The notes: generated from the letters alone by a model not told the origin. A stretch of 64,000 bases of DNA from Flavobacteriia bacterium 40-80 (GCA_001899145.1 MKVF01000006.1:248001-312000); one strand, 5' to 3'; positions 34,900 to 44,772 are shown, counted from the first letter of the stretch. Translations and numbers: made by a program.

Positions 34900-35388
34900 A
34901 TGGAAATTTTAAATGACCTCCGTACTTCACGCTTTACACCGTTTAAAGAAATTGCTCAAAAAGTAATTGATACTAATCAGTCAGAGGAGTTAGTAAATTG
35001 TACAAAAGACAAAAAGCTAAAGACCAACGCGCTCTGGCTTCTCACACATGTCGTCAAATTAAATCCAGAGCCCGTATTTCCTTTTCAGGAAAAATTTATT
35101 GATCTTTTATTAGCGCCGCAAAATTTCACGGACCAGAGAAATACCAGTGTTATTCTGATACACCTTCCCTACACTTCCTATCGGGAAGGAGAAGTAATTG
35201 ATTTAGCGTTTGCACATATTATTTCACAGGAAGTTCCGGTTGCCGTCCGGGTGAATATGATTTACCTTTCACTTATTTATACAGCAAAATATCCCGAACT
35301 AATGCAGGAATTAATTCAGATGAAGGAGATTTTACTCCCGGGTGCGCAACCTTCGCTCCAGGCTGCATTCAGAAAAGTAAAAGCTTAA
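34900..35388 (+). CDS. Hypothetical alpha-helical protein downstream of rsmG
   Basis: A 162-residue soluble protein made of helical repeats with hydrophobic periodicity (KTNALWLLTHVVKLNPE, TSVILIHLPYT, AVRVNMIYLSLIYTAKYPEL), suggesting a HEAT/ARM-like fold. No enzyme motif or signal was seen. It starts 3 nt after rsmG, so it is in the same operon. Function unknown; a role connected to ribosome modification cannot be inferred from the sequence. Confidence 0.75.
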   Translation: MEILNDLRTSRFTPFKEIAQKVIDTNQSEELVNCTKDKKLKTNALWLLTHVVKLNPEPVFPFQEKFIDLLLAPQNFTDQRNTSVILIHLPYTSYREGEVIDLAFAHIISQEVPVAVRVNMIYLSLIYTAKYPELMQELIQMKEILLPGAQPSLQAAFRKVKA

Positions 35389-35392
35389 ATCA

Positions 35393-36730
35393 TCAGATAC
35401 TCAGCTGGTATTGCAGGACTACCTGTCCCCTTCTCAGCGAAGGATCAGCCAGGATTCCGGTTGCCGTCTGATTAAATACCGGCCTGGACTGGTAATCTAA
35501 GGATAATTTAGAATTTTGTCCGGCAATCAGCCAGTTCAACCCGATGTTAAATACCTGCACAGGGCTTGCCAGTGCCTGGTATTTTGCATGTGAATGAATA
35601 AAATAAGGCTGCAGCGTTCCCTGCTTCCCCAACAGCTGATCTTTGAACTTATAAGCAAATTGACTATAAAAGACGTGTCCGGTTCCGATTAGCGGAAAAG
35701 CGTTACCCGCTCCGTTAAATGTACTGTTAGGGCCAACGCCGTTTGCTACATTAAAGACTCCGGCATTACGAATGTAATCAGGCCCGAACTGGTAATTCAT
35801 ATAGGCAGCGTAAGCAGTCACTGCATTTTTTTTATCCGGATTCAGCGCATAATCAACAAAAATATCCACTCCCAGCTGAAACAAGGGGACAGAAACCGTG
35901 TCCAGTCCTGCAGAACGGTACCACATCGCATTTTTCTGATATTGTGCTCCCGCTCCAAGATTTATAATCCGTTTTTTTCCCAGATAAGAACCGCTCATAT
36001 AAGGCGTTTTGGTTGTTTCCTTTTCCATAAACTGCCAAAAGAAATATCCTGCGTAATTCATCTGAGGTGCTCTGGTGGAAAAGGCCGCCTGATTGATAGC
36101 TGTCGGAGAAAGCGGCACGATAAAGTTCAGACTGTTTTGCACCGGGAAAGGCTTTGAAATACTCATCCTGTAATTCAGCTTACTAACCTCTCCTTTCAGA
36201 TAAACACCATATTTCCGTCCAAACTGATCCGTAACATCATTTGTTGATTCCATCACGACAGGAAGATCCATCCCCAGAATAGACGCTACGCCTGAAGAGC
36301 TGAAACGGGAAGTTCCGTTATAGCCGTGCAAACCTCCTCCAATCACGATGATATTTTTATATAGCTGCTGATCCACCGTAACGTCATGGATGAACAAACC
36401 TGATTTTCGCGCAGAAATTGAATTGAGATTATTCAACCCTGCCTGTGTATAAAAAAACGTAGATTTTGTTACCTGCCCCTGTACTGAAAACCGAAGACGC
36501 CGGATACCGAAGTCAGCCACATGCTCCTGTTCGGTTCCATTTAAAAGTGATCCCGGGTTATTGTGATTATATCTTGTCCAGAACTGACTTAAAATTGAAG
36601 CCCTGATGTAATGTACAGAATCATTTTTAAAGGTTATTTTCAAACCTTCTTCAAATAATTTATTCTGCGTAAAACCAACCGGCACAGCAAATAATGATGC
36701 GGCAAGCAAAATTCTTTTAGCTATTCTCAT
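35393..36730 (-). CDS. Outer-membrane porin-like beta-barrel
   Basis: A 445-residue protein with a signal peptide (MRIAKRILLAASLFAVPVGFTQ) and beta-barrel character, ending in VVLQYQLSI. Alternating aromatic strands occur throughout (HYIRASILSQFWTRYN, FFYTQAGLNN, WYRSAGL) and the architecture resembles phosphate-selective porins. The frame extends upstream to 36799, but the 36730 ATG starts the signal peptide. Substrate unknown. It is transcribed toward the rsmG operon and sits downstream of rpoD with a terminator between. Confidence 0.82.
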   Translation of the reverse strand: MRIAKRILLAASLFAVPVGFTQNKLFEEGLKITFKNDSVHYIRASILSQFWTRYNHNNPGSLLNGTEQEHVADFGIRRLRFSVQGQVTKSTFFYTQAGLNNLNSISARKSGLFIHDVTVDQQLYKNIIVIGGGLHGYNGTSRFSSSGVASILGMDLPVVMESTNDVTDQFGRKYGVYLKGEVSKLNYRMSISKPFPVQNSLNFIVPLSPTAINQAAFSTRAPQMNYAGYFFWQFMEKETTKTPYMSGSYLGKKRIINLGAGAQYQKNAMWYRSAGLDTVSVPLFQLGVDIFVDYALNPDKKNAVTAYAAYMNYQFGPDYIRNAGVFNVANGVGPNSTFNGAGNAFPLIGTGHVFYSQFAYKFKDQLLGKQGTLQPYFIHSHAKYQALASPVQVFNIGLNWLIAGQNSKLSLDYQSRPVFNQTATGILADPSLRRGQVVLQYQLSI

Positions 36731-36980
36731 ATCCTTTCTTTTGTCCGCCGGCATCAGATTAAGTTCAGAAATTCTGTAAGTACCGGCCTCATATTTCAAA
36801 GTTCAGCTTTCATGTCCGAATGGAATGTACTGTCAACTCTCAAAAAACAATACAACAGCCTCACCTTTTTATTTTCCGAAAGATAGGAAAACAAAAGCAA
36901 TTTCTCTCCGCTAAGAAGCAGCAGAAGCCTCTTTTTACAAGAAGTTAACGAAATAAAGCTGCTGATCTACGGGAATAAAA

Positions 36981-37013
36981 AAACTCTCCGGTGAACAATA
37001 TGCCGGAGAGTTT
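36981..37013 (-). terminator. Terminator after rpoD
   Basis: AAACTCTCCGG and CCGGAGAGTTT are perfect 11-bp arms around an 11-nt loop; the minus strand continues with TTTTTTATT. Confidence 0.9.
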
Positions 37014-37029
37014 CCTTTAAACTTTGAAG

Positions 37030-37899
37030 TTATCCCAGATAACTTTTCAATATCTTGCTTCTTGAAGTATGCTTCAATCTGCGGATTGCTTTTTCTTTAA
37101 TCTGGCGGACACGTTCTCTTGTGAGGTCAAATTGCTCCCCGATCTCTTCCAATGTCAGCGGGTATTTACCGTTCAGGCCGTAAAACATTCTCACCACTTC
37201 ACCTTCTCTAGTTGTCAAAGTAGAAAGAGAACGTTCAATGTCTTTTCTCAGAGATTCGCTCACCAGCTCTTTTTCAGGATTATTCATGTAAGTATTGGGT
37301 AAAACATCATACATTGTGGAAGAACTTTCGTCTCCTTCCGACAAAGGTGCATCCATCGATACATGCCGTCCGTTATTTGCCATTGACTGTTTGACATCAT
37401 CCACCATAACCCCCAGAAATTCAGCAAGCTCATCTGCAGTCGGGGGACGCTCATATTTTTGTTCTAATTCTGAATAAGCACGGTTAATTTTATTAATCGT
37501 CCCGATCTTATTTAATGGCAGGCGCACTATCCGTGCCTGTTCAGCCAATGCCTGCAAAATCGACTGGCGGATCCACCAGACAGCATACGAAATAAATTTA
37601 AAGCCACGGGTTTCATCGAACCGTTCCGCCGCTTTTATCAGTCCTAAATTTCCTTCATTAATTAAATCCGGAAGTGTTAATCCCTGATTCTGATATTGTT
37701 TGGCAACTGAAACGACAAAACGCAGATTGGCTCTGGTCAGGCGCTCCAAAGCTCTCCTGTCCCCATTTTTTATACGCTGAGCCAGCTCCACTTCTTCATC
37801 GGCAGTAATCATCTGCTCACGCCCGATCTCCTGCAGATATTTATCTAATGAAGCCGTTTCACGGTTGGTTACTTGTTTTACGATTTTCAGTTGTCTCAT
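37030..37899 (-). CDS. rpoD: Primary RNA polymerase sigma factor
   Basis: A 289-residue sigma-70 of the Bacteroidota primary type, lacking region 1.1. Region 1.2 begins near residue 15 ([11 protein letters not shown]), region 2 is near 50-125 ([50 protein letters not shown]), region 3 follows, and region 4 ends with [28 protein letters not shown]. In this phylum the protein directs transcription from TTTG/TAnnTTTG promoters, in line with the promoters seen across this window. It is monocistronic with a strong terminator. Confidence 0.96.
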   Translation of the reverse strand: MRQLKIVKQVTNRETASLDKYLQEIGREQMITADEEVELAQRIKNGDRRALERLTRANLRFVVSVAKQYQNQGLTLPDLINEGNLGLIKAAERFDETRGFKFISYAVWWIRQSILQALAEQARIVRLPLNKIGTINKINRAYSELEQKYERPPTADELAEFLGVMVDDVKQSMANNGRHVSMDAPLSEGDESSSTMYDVLPNTYMNNPEKELVSESLRKDIERSLSTLTTREGEVVRMFYGLNGKYPLTLEEIGEQFDLTRERVRQIKEKAIRRLKHTSRSKILKSYLG

Positions 37900-38011
37900 A
37901 AGGCGATTTTTAATTGTTAATTATTTTGGTTTAGCATTCTTACTATTAAACGAATAAATAACGAGAATAGTTGTCTTTGTTACCAAAATGAATGTTAAAA
38001 TACATTAATAA

Positions 38012-38121
38012 TATCTTTGTACAAACCAGCTATATAACAAACATTTACACCAAAAACCGTGTGCTTTCCCACTGATTAAAGGGTGTGTTTTTTTGAGTCT
38101 GTGACAAAATTTGTATTTTTA
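38012..38121 (+). promoter_or_regulatory. Upstream region of the MltF-like gene with two -7-like boxes
   Basis: TATCTTTG at 38012-38019 fits the -7 consensus. A second weaker set, TTTG (38092-38095), 18 bp and TATTTTTA (38114-38121), lies nearer the gene. Between them ACACC and GGTGT can close an imperfect hairpin followed by TTTTTTT (to 38094). This could be an attenuator or a short RNA of about 70 nt. Confidence 0.4.
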
Positions 38122-38143
38122 ACCTGCACCAATTGAATTTCGT

Positions 38144-39529
38144 TTGAAAAAGTCGGCTCTATTACTTATCATTTTGATGTCTTTTTTTTCCTGTAGCAAA
38201 AAGACAATGAATGAAATAAAAATGTACAGAGAACTTGTAAAAAGAGACCTCGCCTACATACAGCATAAAGGTAAGCTGGTCGTTCTTTTTGAAAATAATA
38301 CCGCTTCTTATTTCGAAAACCGGGGAAGCAGCATGGGATTTGAATATGAAATCTTAAAAGAATTCTGTAAAGATCATGAGCTGGAATTAGATGTCCGCGT
38401 GATCTCCAACCAGGATAATATGTTCCTGATGCTGCAGCAGGGAGAAGTGGATCTCATTGCCTGTAATCTTTCAGTTACCAATGACCGGAAAAAAATCATC
38501 TCTTTCTCCTCTCCTATCTTACATGTAGAACAAGTTTTGGTACAGCGGTCTGCTGACGAAAATTCAACTACTGAATTTATTACTGATGCAACACAACTTT
38601 CTGAAAAAAAGGTGAATGTATGGAAAAACTCCGCTTACTTCACAAAACTCAAGAATATCCAGAATGAAATCGGGGATACCATTTATATTTATGAAGAAAA
38701 TGGTGATATCAGCACCGATTATCTCATTGAGCAGGTAGCGGACGGAACTATAGACTATACAGTAGCGGATAAAAATGTCGCTATCATCAATCAGTACTAC
38801 TGGAATAATCTTGATATTTCATTACCTTTAAGCTTCAAGCAGAAAATCGCTTTCGGGCTGCGAAAAAATACGCCAAAGCTAAAAGCGGAGCTGGACAGCT
38901 GGATCGAAAACTTTAAGAAATCAGATCTTTACAATTACCTGAAATACAAATACTTTGAACTTCCTTCCACAGCGAAGCTGGCGCTTAAATCAACCAATGT
39001 GTCCGGAACGGTCATGTTCATGAATATCCTGAAATCCAAGACAAAAAACAAACCTGTTGAATGGCAATTGGTTGCCGCTATTATTTATCGTGAATCCCGC
39101 TTCAACCCAGATATCATAGGATTGGGAGGTGCTTACGGATTATTCCAGTTTATGCCGCAGATCGGAGCAAAATTCGGAGTTTTCCCCAATTCCGGCCCTG
39201 AAGAGCAGATCGAAGGAGGAATCCGGCTGATTTTAAAAAATTACTCGTTATGGCCGGATGCGGTTACTGAAGAGGATCGCATCAAATTTACGCTGGCCGC
39301 TTATAATTCAGGAGCATCTCACGTTCACGATGCAAGGGCACTGGCAAGAAAGCATAAGCTGAACCCGAATATATGGGATGGAAATGTAGCAGTGATGTTC
39401 AGAAACCTATCTAATCCGGAATATTACAACGATCCAGTCGTTAAAAACGGCTCTGCCCGCGGCGCGCATACCGTTGGATACGTTTATGATGTTTTCCAGC
39501 AATATTCTCATTATAAAAACACAAAATAA
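38144..39529 (+). CDS. MltF-like lytic transglycosylase lipoprotein
   Basis: A 461-residue protein with the MltF layout: lipoprotein signal (start TTG; KKSALLLIILMSFFSC), an extracellular solute-binding (SBP_bac_3) domain at about 45-285, and a C-terminal SLT transglycosylase domain at about 295-455. The catalytic glutamate is in IYRESRFNP, with GLGGAYGLFQFMP and FTLAAYNSGASHV following. Such enzymes cleave peptidoglycan glycans and are regulated through the solute-binding part. The TTG at 38144 is chosen because the next ATG would remove the signal. miaA follows by 3 nt. Confidence 0.9.
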   Translation: MKKSALLLIILMSFFSCSKKTMNEIKMYRELVKRDLAYIQHKGKLVVLFENNTASYFENRGSSMGFEYEILKEFCKDHELELDVRVISNQDNMFLMLQQGEVDLIACNLSVTNDRKKIISFSSPILHVEQVLVQRSADENSTTEFITDATQLSEKKVNVWKNSAYFTKLKNIQNEIGDTIYIYEENGDISTDYLIEQVADGTIDYTVADKNVAIINQYYWNNLDISLPLSFKQKIAFGLRKNTPKLKAELDSWIENFKKSDLYNYLKYKYFELPSTAKLALKSTNVSGTVMFMNILKSKTKNKPVEWQLVAAIIYRESRFNPDIIGLGGAYGLFQFMPQIGAKFGVFPNSGPEEQIEGGIRLILKNYSLWPDAVTEEDRIKFTLAAYNSGASHVHDARALARKHKLNPNIWDGNVAVMFRNLSNPEYYNDPVVKNGSARGAHTVGYVYDVFQQYSHYKNTK

Positions 39530-39532
39530 ATA

Positions 39533-40438
39533 ATGTCTTCTGACAAACAATTAATTGTTATTCAAGGACCGACCGCCTGCGGAAAAACCGCCTTATCGCT
39601 GGTGCTGGCAAAACACTTTCAGACTGAGATCATTTCTGCTGATTCACGGCAGTTTTATACTGAAATGGAAATCGGAACAGCAAAACCTTCCAATGAAGAA
39701 TTGAATTCCATCCGCCATCATTTTATCAATTCGGATTCTATACATCATTTAGTAACAGCGGCAGAATACGAGCAGCGCGGATTAGAGATGCTCCGGCAGC
39801 TTTTTTCTAAATACCAAACCGTCATTATGGTCGGCGGTTCGGGAATGTTTGCAGATGCTTTGACCGATGGGTTAGATCCCGTACCAACCGATGAGATCAT
39901 TAAAGAAAAGCTGACGGAACGTTATGAAAACGAAGGACTGGATAAATTGGTACAGGAATTGGTAACTCTCGATGAAAGTGCGACGGTAACTATCGACCTG
40001 AAAAATCCGGTGAGAGTTATCAGAGCGCTTGAAGTAATTTTGATTACGGGGAAACCATTCAGTTCTTTTAAAAGTCAGCAGCCCAAAAAGCGTTTTTTTA
40101 AGGTACATCGTTTTGCTATTGACCTTCCGAGGGAAATACTGTACGAACGGATCAACAGACGGGTGGACAATATGATGGAAAACGGTTTATGGGGAGAAAT
40201 TCAAGCGCTTTATCCGTACAAAGAGCTGAAAACACTGCAAACTGTAGGATATCAGGAGTTTTTCGGGCATCTGGACGGAAAACACTCCTTGGAAGAGGCC
40301 ATAGAGCTGGTAAAAAGAAATTCCAGAAGATATGCAAAACGGCAATTAACATGGCTGCGGCGGACAAAAGATATTTATTGGTTATCCGGTCAGAATACAG
40401 AAGAACAATTTGAAGAAATTCTAAACACATTAAAATGA
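39533..40438 (+). CDS. miaA: tRNA dimethylallyltransferase
   Basis: A 301-residue MiaA, adding an isopentenyl group to A37 of tRNAs reading UNN codons. The P-loop is GPTACGKTALS (12-22), followed by the DSRQFYTEMEIGTAKP motif and the swinging domain with RVIRALEV; the end has LQTVGYQEFF and RRYAKRQLTWLR. Length is normal. It overlaps the ABC ATPase gene by 4 bp and follows the transglycosylase gene by 3 nt. Confidence 0.97.
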   Translation: MSSDKQLIVIQGPTACGKTALSLVLAKHFQTEIISADSRQFYTEMEIGTAKPSNEELNSIRHHFINSDSIHHLVTAAEYEQRGLEMLRQLFSKYQTVIMVGGSGMFADALTDGLDPVPTDEIIKEKLTERYENEGLDKLVQELVTLDESATVTIDLKNPVRVIRALEVILITGKPFSSFKSQQPKKRFFKVHRFAIDLPREILYERINRRVDNMMENGLWGEIQALYPYKELKTLQTVGYQEFFGHLDGKHSLEEAIELVKRNSRRYAKRQLTWLRRTKDIYWLSGQNTEEQFEEILNTLK

Positions 40439-41076
40439 AAATTCAGTTAGAAAAAGTTGTTCCGAAACCGTTACGTGACAGTTACAACCCTGAATCAACC
40501 TGCTGGAATGCAGATGTGGAAGTGCTTCCGGGAACTAAAATTGTGGTGGAAGCAGTATCAGGCAAAGGAAAATCGACGTTCGTCAACAGCATCTACGGAA
40601 TCCGGAAAGATTTTTCCGGAAAAATCCTGATCGACGGAAAATCCACAAAGGAAATTTCTATTGACGAATGGAGTATTATCCGTTCAAAAAGATTATCAGT
40701 TGTTTTTCAGGACCTTCAGCTGATTCCACATTTAACTGTAAACGAGAACCTGGCGTTAAAAAATGAGCTGACTAATAATACATCCGTGGAAGAGCAAAGA
40801 GAACTTATTCAAAAAGTAGGCTTAGCAGACAAATGGAATGTTCCCTGCGGAATTCTTTCGTACGGGCAGCAGCAGCGCGTTGCTATCATACGTGCGCTGC
40901 TCCAGCCTTTTGAAGTGATTCTTCTGGATGAGCCTTTCGCCCATCTTGATCAGGAAAATTCACACATTTGTTATAATATGATCTTGGAAAAAGCGGAAAA
41001 GAACAATGCGACCATTGTGCTGACCACTTTGAACCACGCCAAAATTGATGTTTTTGACCAACATTTGTTATTATGA
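40435..41076 (+). CDS. ABC transporter ATP-binding protein
   Basis: A 213-residue ABC ATPase. The Walker A motif reads AVSGKGKST (about 40-48), with alanine in place of the usual first glycine. The Q-loop is VVFQDLQ, the signature is LSYGQQQR, Walker B is VILLDEP, with the H-loop region LTTLNHAK, where the histidine is preceded by an asparagine. It overlaps both neighbours by 4 bp. It pairs with the following permease and resembles LolD/MacB/FtsE-type ATPases; the substrate is unknown. Confidence 0.87.
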   Translation: MKIQLEKVVPKPLRDSYNPESTCWNADVEVLPGTKIVVEAVSGKGKSTFVNSIYGIRKDFSGKILIDGKSTKEISIDEWSIIRSKRLSVVFQDLQLIPHLTVNENLALKNELTNNTSVEEQRELIQKVGLADKWNVPCGILSYGQQQRVAIIRALLQPFEVILLDEPFAHLDQENSHICYNMILEKAEKNNATIVLTTLNHAKIDVFDQHLLL

Positions 41077-42251
41077 AACTTTACCATAAACTCTTTTTTT
41101 CAACTACCAATAAAACTCAGTTGATAGTTGCCGGCTGCGCTACATTCATTGGTTTTTTACTATTGCTCATCGGAGTGAACTACGTATTTCAGATTTATAA
41201 TTTCAGAGCGAAAAACGAGCTTCTGACGGATAATGTGTTTGTTGTTCAACGTAAGGTTTCCAGCGGCGGAGCATTCAGGCTCCAGAAAACAGACTTCAAT
41301 GCGAACGATCAGGAATTCATTAAAAATCAGCCTTTCATTGAGCATTTTCAGCCACTGACAGTTAATAATTTCGATATTGATTTTCAATTAGCGGACGAGA
41401 ATATGCCATATATGCGGACGGATATTTTTATTCAGGGAATTCATCCTGAATTTCTCGACGTGAAAAATATTGACTGGAGCTGGGATACAACAAAAAAGAT
41501 AGTTCCTATCATTATTCCGAAGGAGTTTTTAATCATGATGAACTCTTTTATGAGCTCGAAAGACATGCCGCAGATCTCGGAAGACCTTGCGAAAACGATC
41601 CACTTTAAATTTAATCTCAAAAAGAATGACCAACGCGAAAGCTTTGAGTGCCGTGTAGTCGGATTCACCAGTATATTCTCAGCAGTTCTGGTTCCGGAAA
41701 GCTTTATCCAATACGGAAGTGAAAAGTATGGAACCGAAAAAGAAAAGATCACACAGTTGATTCTGTCTCATACGAAAGAAAATTTCGGCACATTTAAGAA
41801 ATTCCTGGAGGAAAATTATCTGGAAACCAAATCTACAGATTTGGTAATGAGCCAAATCAAAAGCATGACACTTATTTTATTTAATTTCATTGTAGCGCTG
41901 GCATTCATCATTATACTGCTTTCAGCTACTATTTTCTCTCAATACAGCCAGCTGCTGATCGAATCGAAAAAATTTGAAATCCGTACCATGCTGCGATTAG
42001 GCCATAAAGTAAAAACGATTGTCAGCACGCTTTATAATTATTTTTTCAGGCTGATCCTGATCATCAATCTTCTGGTGCTGGTGACTTTTCTGGGATTGTT
42101 GTTCCTGTTAAACAGTTATTTCGTTAAATATGGTTTCGATTTTCAAAATTTAATGTCTTTTCATCCGTTCTGGATGCTCGCTTTTATTAATTTTGTCCTG
42201 CTTTTTGCGATCAGAAGAAAAATTCTTTCCATCGTCAAACAATTTAACTAG
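41073..42251 (+). CDS. ABC transporter permease (FtsX/MacB-like)
   Basis: A 392-residue permease with one N-terminal helix (about 18-40), a large extracytoplasmic domain (about 45-260) and three C-terminal helices (about 268-290, 322-347 and 365-385). This is the FtsX/MacB membrane topology of type VII ABC systems, which push substrates or signals mechanically rather than transport across the membrane. It is encoded together with the ATPase (4-bp overlap). No accessory protein gene is adjacent, and the substrate is unknown. Confidence 0.82.
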   Translation: MKLYHKLFFSTTNKTQLIVAGCATFIGFLLLLIGVNYVFQIYNFRAKNELLTDNVFVVQRKVSSGGAFRLQKTDFNANDQEFIKNQPFIEHFQPLTVNNFDIDFQLADENMPYMRTDIFIQGIHPEFLDVKNIDWSWDTTKKIVPIIIPKEFLIMMNSFMSSKDMPQISEDLAKTIHFKFNLKKNDQRESFECRVVGFTSIFSAVLVPESFIQYGSEKYGTEKEKITQLILSHTKENFGTFKKFLEENYLETKSTDLVMSQIKSMTLILFNFIVALAFIIILLSATIFSQYSQLLIESKKFEIRTMLRLGHKVKTIVSTLYNYFFRLILIINLLVLVTFLGLLFLLNSYFVKYGFDFQNLMSFHPFWMLAFINFVLLFAIRRKILSIVKQFN

Positions 42252-42313
42252 TTAAGGATATGTTAAGGATAAATCTAAAATCAATTTCGAACGTCTATCA
42301 TAAAAAATATACT

Positions 42314-43849
42314 ATGAAAAATTTGCTTTTACTACTGTTATTCACACTTCCTATGGCGGCTTTCAGCCAAAAAATCAAATTAAAAGTAGATGATCAGAAA
42401 GACACTACTGTTTTTTTAGTAAAATATTACGGTAAGAACATTTTGTATGCGGATACTGCGGAAATGGTAAAAGAAGTGGTAACATTCGACGGCTCCAAGC
42501 AAAAACCGGGAATGCTGGGCTTGTTGCTTCCGGGCCAAAAGTTCTTCGAGTTCATTTATAATAAGGATGAAATAGATATCGAGACAAAAGGACCTGATTA
42601 TGTCGCGAACATGAAAGTGAAGAAATCAGAGGAAAACATCTTGTTTCTTTCGTATATCAATTATTTAAAGACAAGCAGGGAAAAAGCAAATGCACTGATG
42701 GATCAGTCCAGAAGTCTGGATAAAAACTCAAAAGAATATAAAGACCTGATGAACCAGGTAGATGGCATCAGCGGCGCTGTAAAAACCTTCCAGGTTGATT
42801 TCGCAGAAAAAAACAAGGGTAAATTAGTCGGGAAGATCGTGAAGATGTCAACGGATGTTGAGATTCCGGAAGCTCCGAAAAATGAAAAAGGACAAGTAAT
42901 CGATTCTAATTTCAGATACTACTATTACCGTGAACATTATTTCGATAACATTGATCTTAGAGATGACCGTCTGGTAAATACAGCAATGTTTCATCAGAAA
43001 ATCGAATATTTCTTCGGGGATAAATTCCTGCTGCAGATCCCGGATACAATTGCCGTTCAGGCTATTTCAATGCTGGACAAGATGGATTACCGCTCAGAAA
43101 TGTTCAAATACACGTTGACACATATTATGGTAAATGCCGAAAAATCCAAGATTATGGGCATGGATAAATTGTTCACGATTCTCGGAGACCGTTATTATTG
43201 TAAAGATGCGCCGGACGGGAAATCTTATGTGGATTGGATGACTTCTGATAAGCTGGAGGAATTGTGTAAAAAAATTAAAACAAATAAAAACCTGGTAGTC
43301 GGTGCAAAAGCTATTAATATCAAGCTGACAGATTCCACTGAAGTAAACTGGCATGATTTCTATTCCTTAAAATCTGATTATGTTATTCTCTATTTTTGGG
43401 AAGCTACCTGCGGACACTGTAAAAAATCCACTCCTTTATTACAAAAGTTATATGCTGAAAAACTGAAAGCACGTAATGTAGAAGTTTTCGGGATCAGTAA
43501 AGCCATTGGTGAAGATTTCAAAACATGGAAAAAATTCATATCGGACAACAAATTATCATTTATCAATGTGGCCTTGACGGATAAGATCTACAAAGAAGCT
43601 CAAAAAGATCCGTATAAATTTATTCCTCACATCACTACTATAGAATCTTTAAATTATTCTGATACGTACGATATCTACTCTACTCCCAGAGTTTTCGTCC
43701 TGGATAAGGACAAAAAGATCATCGGGAAAGGATTAACCATTTCACAGCTGGAAGATTTTATGGATCGCGTCCAGAAAGTTGAAAATGCGAAAAAGATCAT
43801 TCCTGCTGATAAAAATAAGGAAGACGAGCACGACGAAGAACATCACTAA
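42314..43849 (+). CDS. Secreted thioredoxin-like protein (DUF5106/TlpA type)
   Basis: A 511-residue protein with signal peptide (MKNLLLLLLFTLPMAAFSQ), an N-terminal beta-rich domain (about 20-110), a helical middle region, and a C-terminal thioredoxin-like domain (about 345-490). The redox motif is CGHC in EATCGHCKKSTP; the cis-Pro region is STPRVFVLD. This layout is common for Bacteroidota periplasmic TlpA/DUF5106 proteins, reducing or isomerising disulfides. The ORF extends upstream to 42260, but the 42314 ATG starts the signal. The C-terminal tail is His/Glu/Asp-rich. A terminator follows. Confidence 0.85.
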   Translation: MKNLLLLLLFTLPMAAFSQKIKLKVDDQKDTTVFLVKYYGKNILYADTAEMVKEVVTFDGSKQKPGMLGLLLPGQKFFEFIYNKDEIDIETKGPDYVANMKVKKSEENILFLSYINYLKTSREKANALMDQSRSLDKNSKEYKDLMNQVDGISGAVKTFQVDFAEKNKGKLVGKIVKMSTDVEIPEAPKNEKGQVIDSNFRYYYYREHYFDNIDLRDDRLVNTAMFHQKIEYFFGDKFLLQIPDTIAVQAISMLDKMDYRSEMFKYTLTHIMVNAEKSKIMGMDKLFTILGDRYYCKDAPDGKSYVDWMTSDKLEELCKKIKTNKNLVVGAKAINIKLTDSTEVNWHDFYSLKSDYVILYFWEATCGHCKKSTPLLQKLYAEKLKARNVEVFGISKAIGEDFKTWKKFISDNKLSFINVALTDKIYKEAQKDPYKFIPHITTIESLNYSDTYDIYSTPRVFVLDKDKKIIGKGLTISQLEDFMDRVQKVENAKKIIPADKNKEDEHDEEHH

Positions 43850-43855
43850 GATTTT

Positions 43856-43878
43856 AAGCCGGTTTATCCGGCTTTTTT
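43856..43878. terminator. Terminator between convergent genes
   Basis: AAGCCGG, TTTAT, CCGGCTT followed by TTTTATT. It terminates the thioredoxin-like gene on plus; the minus side also has AAAAT-rich sequence and faces the 43885 gene. Confidence 0.8.
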
Positions 43879-43884
43879 ATTATT

Positions 43885-44772
43885 CTACCATTTAGTGATT
43901 ATGAATCTCCCGCCCTTTTTAAATTCCAGGGAGTTAATCCCTTTCATATAGAATTTCCGGCGATTCGTATCAATGCGCTTTAAATTTTCTTCTGAAATAT
44001 CATTATCCCAGGTAGTAAAAAACGTTCTTCCGTAGACCTGTGTCTGAAACTGCTCGTACCAAACCAGTATATCATTTGGAAGGTAATCTCCGTCCGCTAC
44101 ATATTGAAAAATTTCAGGGTGATATTTTTCATTTTCTTTCAGCCGGAGATTATGATGTAAAATTGCCCAAGCCTTACCATAAGCATTTAACCCGATATTT
44201 CTCTCGGAAGGAAACCCGAAAGTATGAATCAGCTGATAAAGATAATTCCAGTTGGAGCTGTCCAGATCAAACAGGTTTTCCGGCAGCTCAGACCTTATTA
44301 TCTGGTATTTTCCCCTGACAGATTTGTTATTCCGGATAATCCGCTGATCAATATAATAGAGGCTGTCAATAATCTCTATATATCGATGATTAATCCGCTC
44401 TTCGTACATTTTTTTGAAATACAATGCACTATCTTTCAATGCATGATAATAGTCTGTCGATTTGAATTCTACATCTGCTGCTTTTAAAAAATCATCATTC
44501 CCTGAATTAATAATCAACTGACGACCAAAAGCATACATATCATCGAACATTTTTAGCTGCTGCGAAAGAGAATAAGCTTTTTCCAGGTTTCTGACATGGA
44601 CGTAATCGACCGTCTGAAAAGCTTTCTTATAATTTTCCAGTGCTTCCTTTTTCTGTCCCATATAGGTCATGCTGTCAGCTTCGTTACACAGCAGATAATA
44701 TTCAACATATGTCTGATTATAAGCACAAGTATAAAACAGACACAAAACAATAAATGTGATTATGTTATTCAT
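43885..44772 (-). CDS. Secreted protein of unknown function (TPR-like start)
   Basis: A 295-residue protein with an N-terminal signal (NIITFIVLCLFYTCAYNQT) and then a TPR-like region (ADSMTYMGQKKEALENYKKAF, about 32-52). The C-terminal portion has LYQLIHTFGFPSERNIGLNAYGKAWAILHHN, weakly reminiscent of DUF6624 proteins. No catalytic motif was recognised. Its ATG lies inside the first copy of a 28-bp tandem repeat that also forms a terminator-like hairpin for the upstream gene, so the promoter is unclear. Confidence 0.7.
   Translation of the reverse strand: MNNIITFIVLCLFYTCAYNQTYVEYYLLCNEADSMTYMGQKKEALENYKKAFQTVDYVHVRNLEKAYSLSQQLKMFDDMYAFGRQLIINSGNDDFLKAADVEFKSTDYYHALKDSALYFKKMYEERINHRYIEIIDSLYYIDQRIIRNNKSVRGKYQIIRSELPENLFDLDSSNWNYLYQLIHTFGFPSERNIGLNAYGKAWAILHHNLRLKENEKYHPEIFQYVADGDYLPNDILVWYEQFQTQVYGRTFFTTWDNDISEENLKRIDTNRRKFYMKGINSLEFKKGGRFIITKW

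Noticed and set aside
36800-37029. tRNA or small RNA gene between the porin and rpoD
   Set aside because: No cloverleaf-compatible arms or CCA end could be found; only the rpoD terminator is supported.
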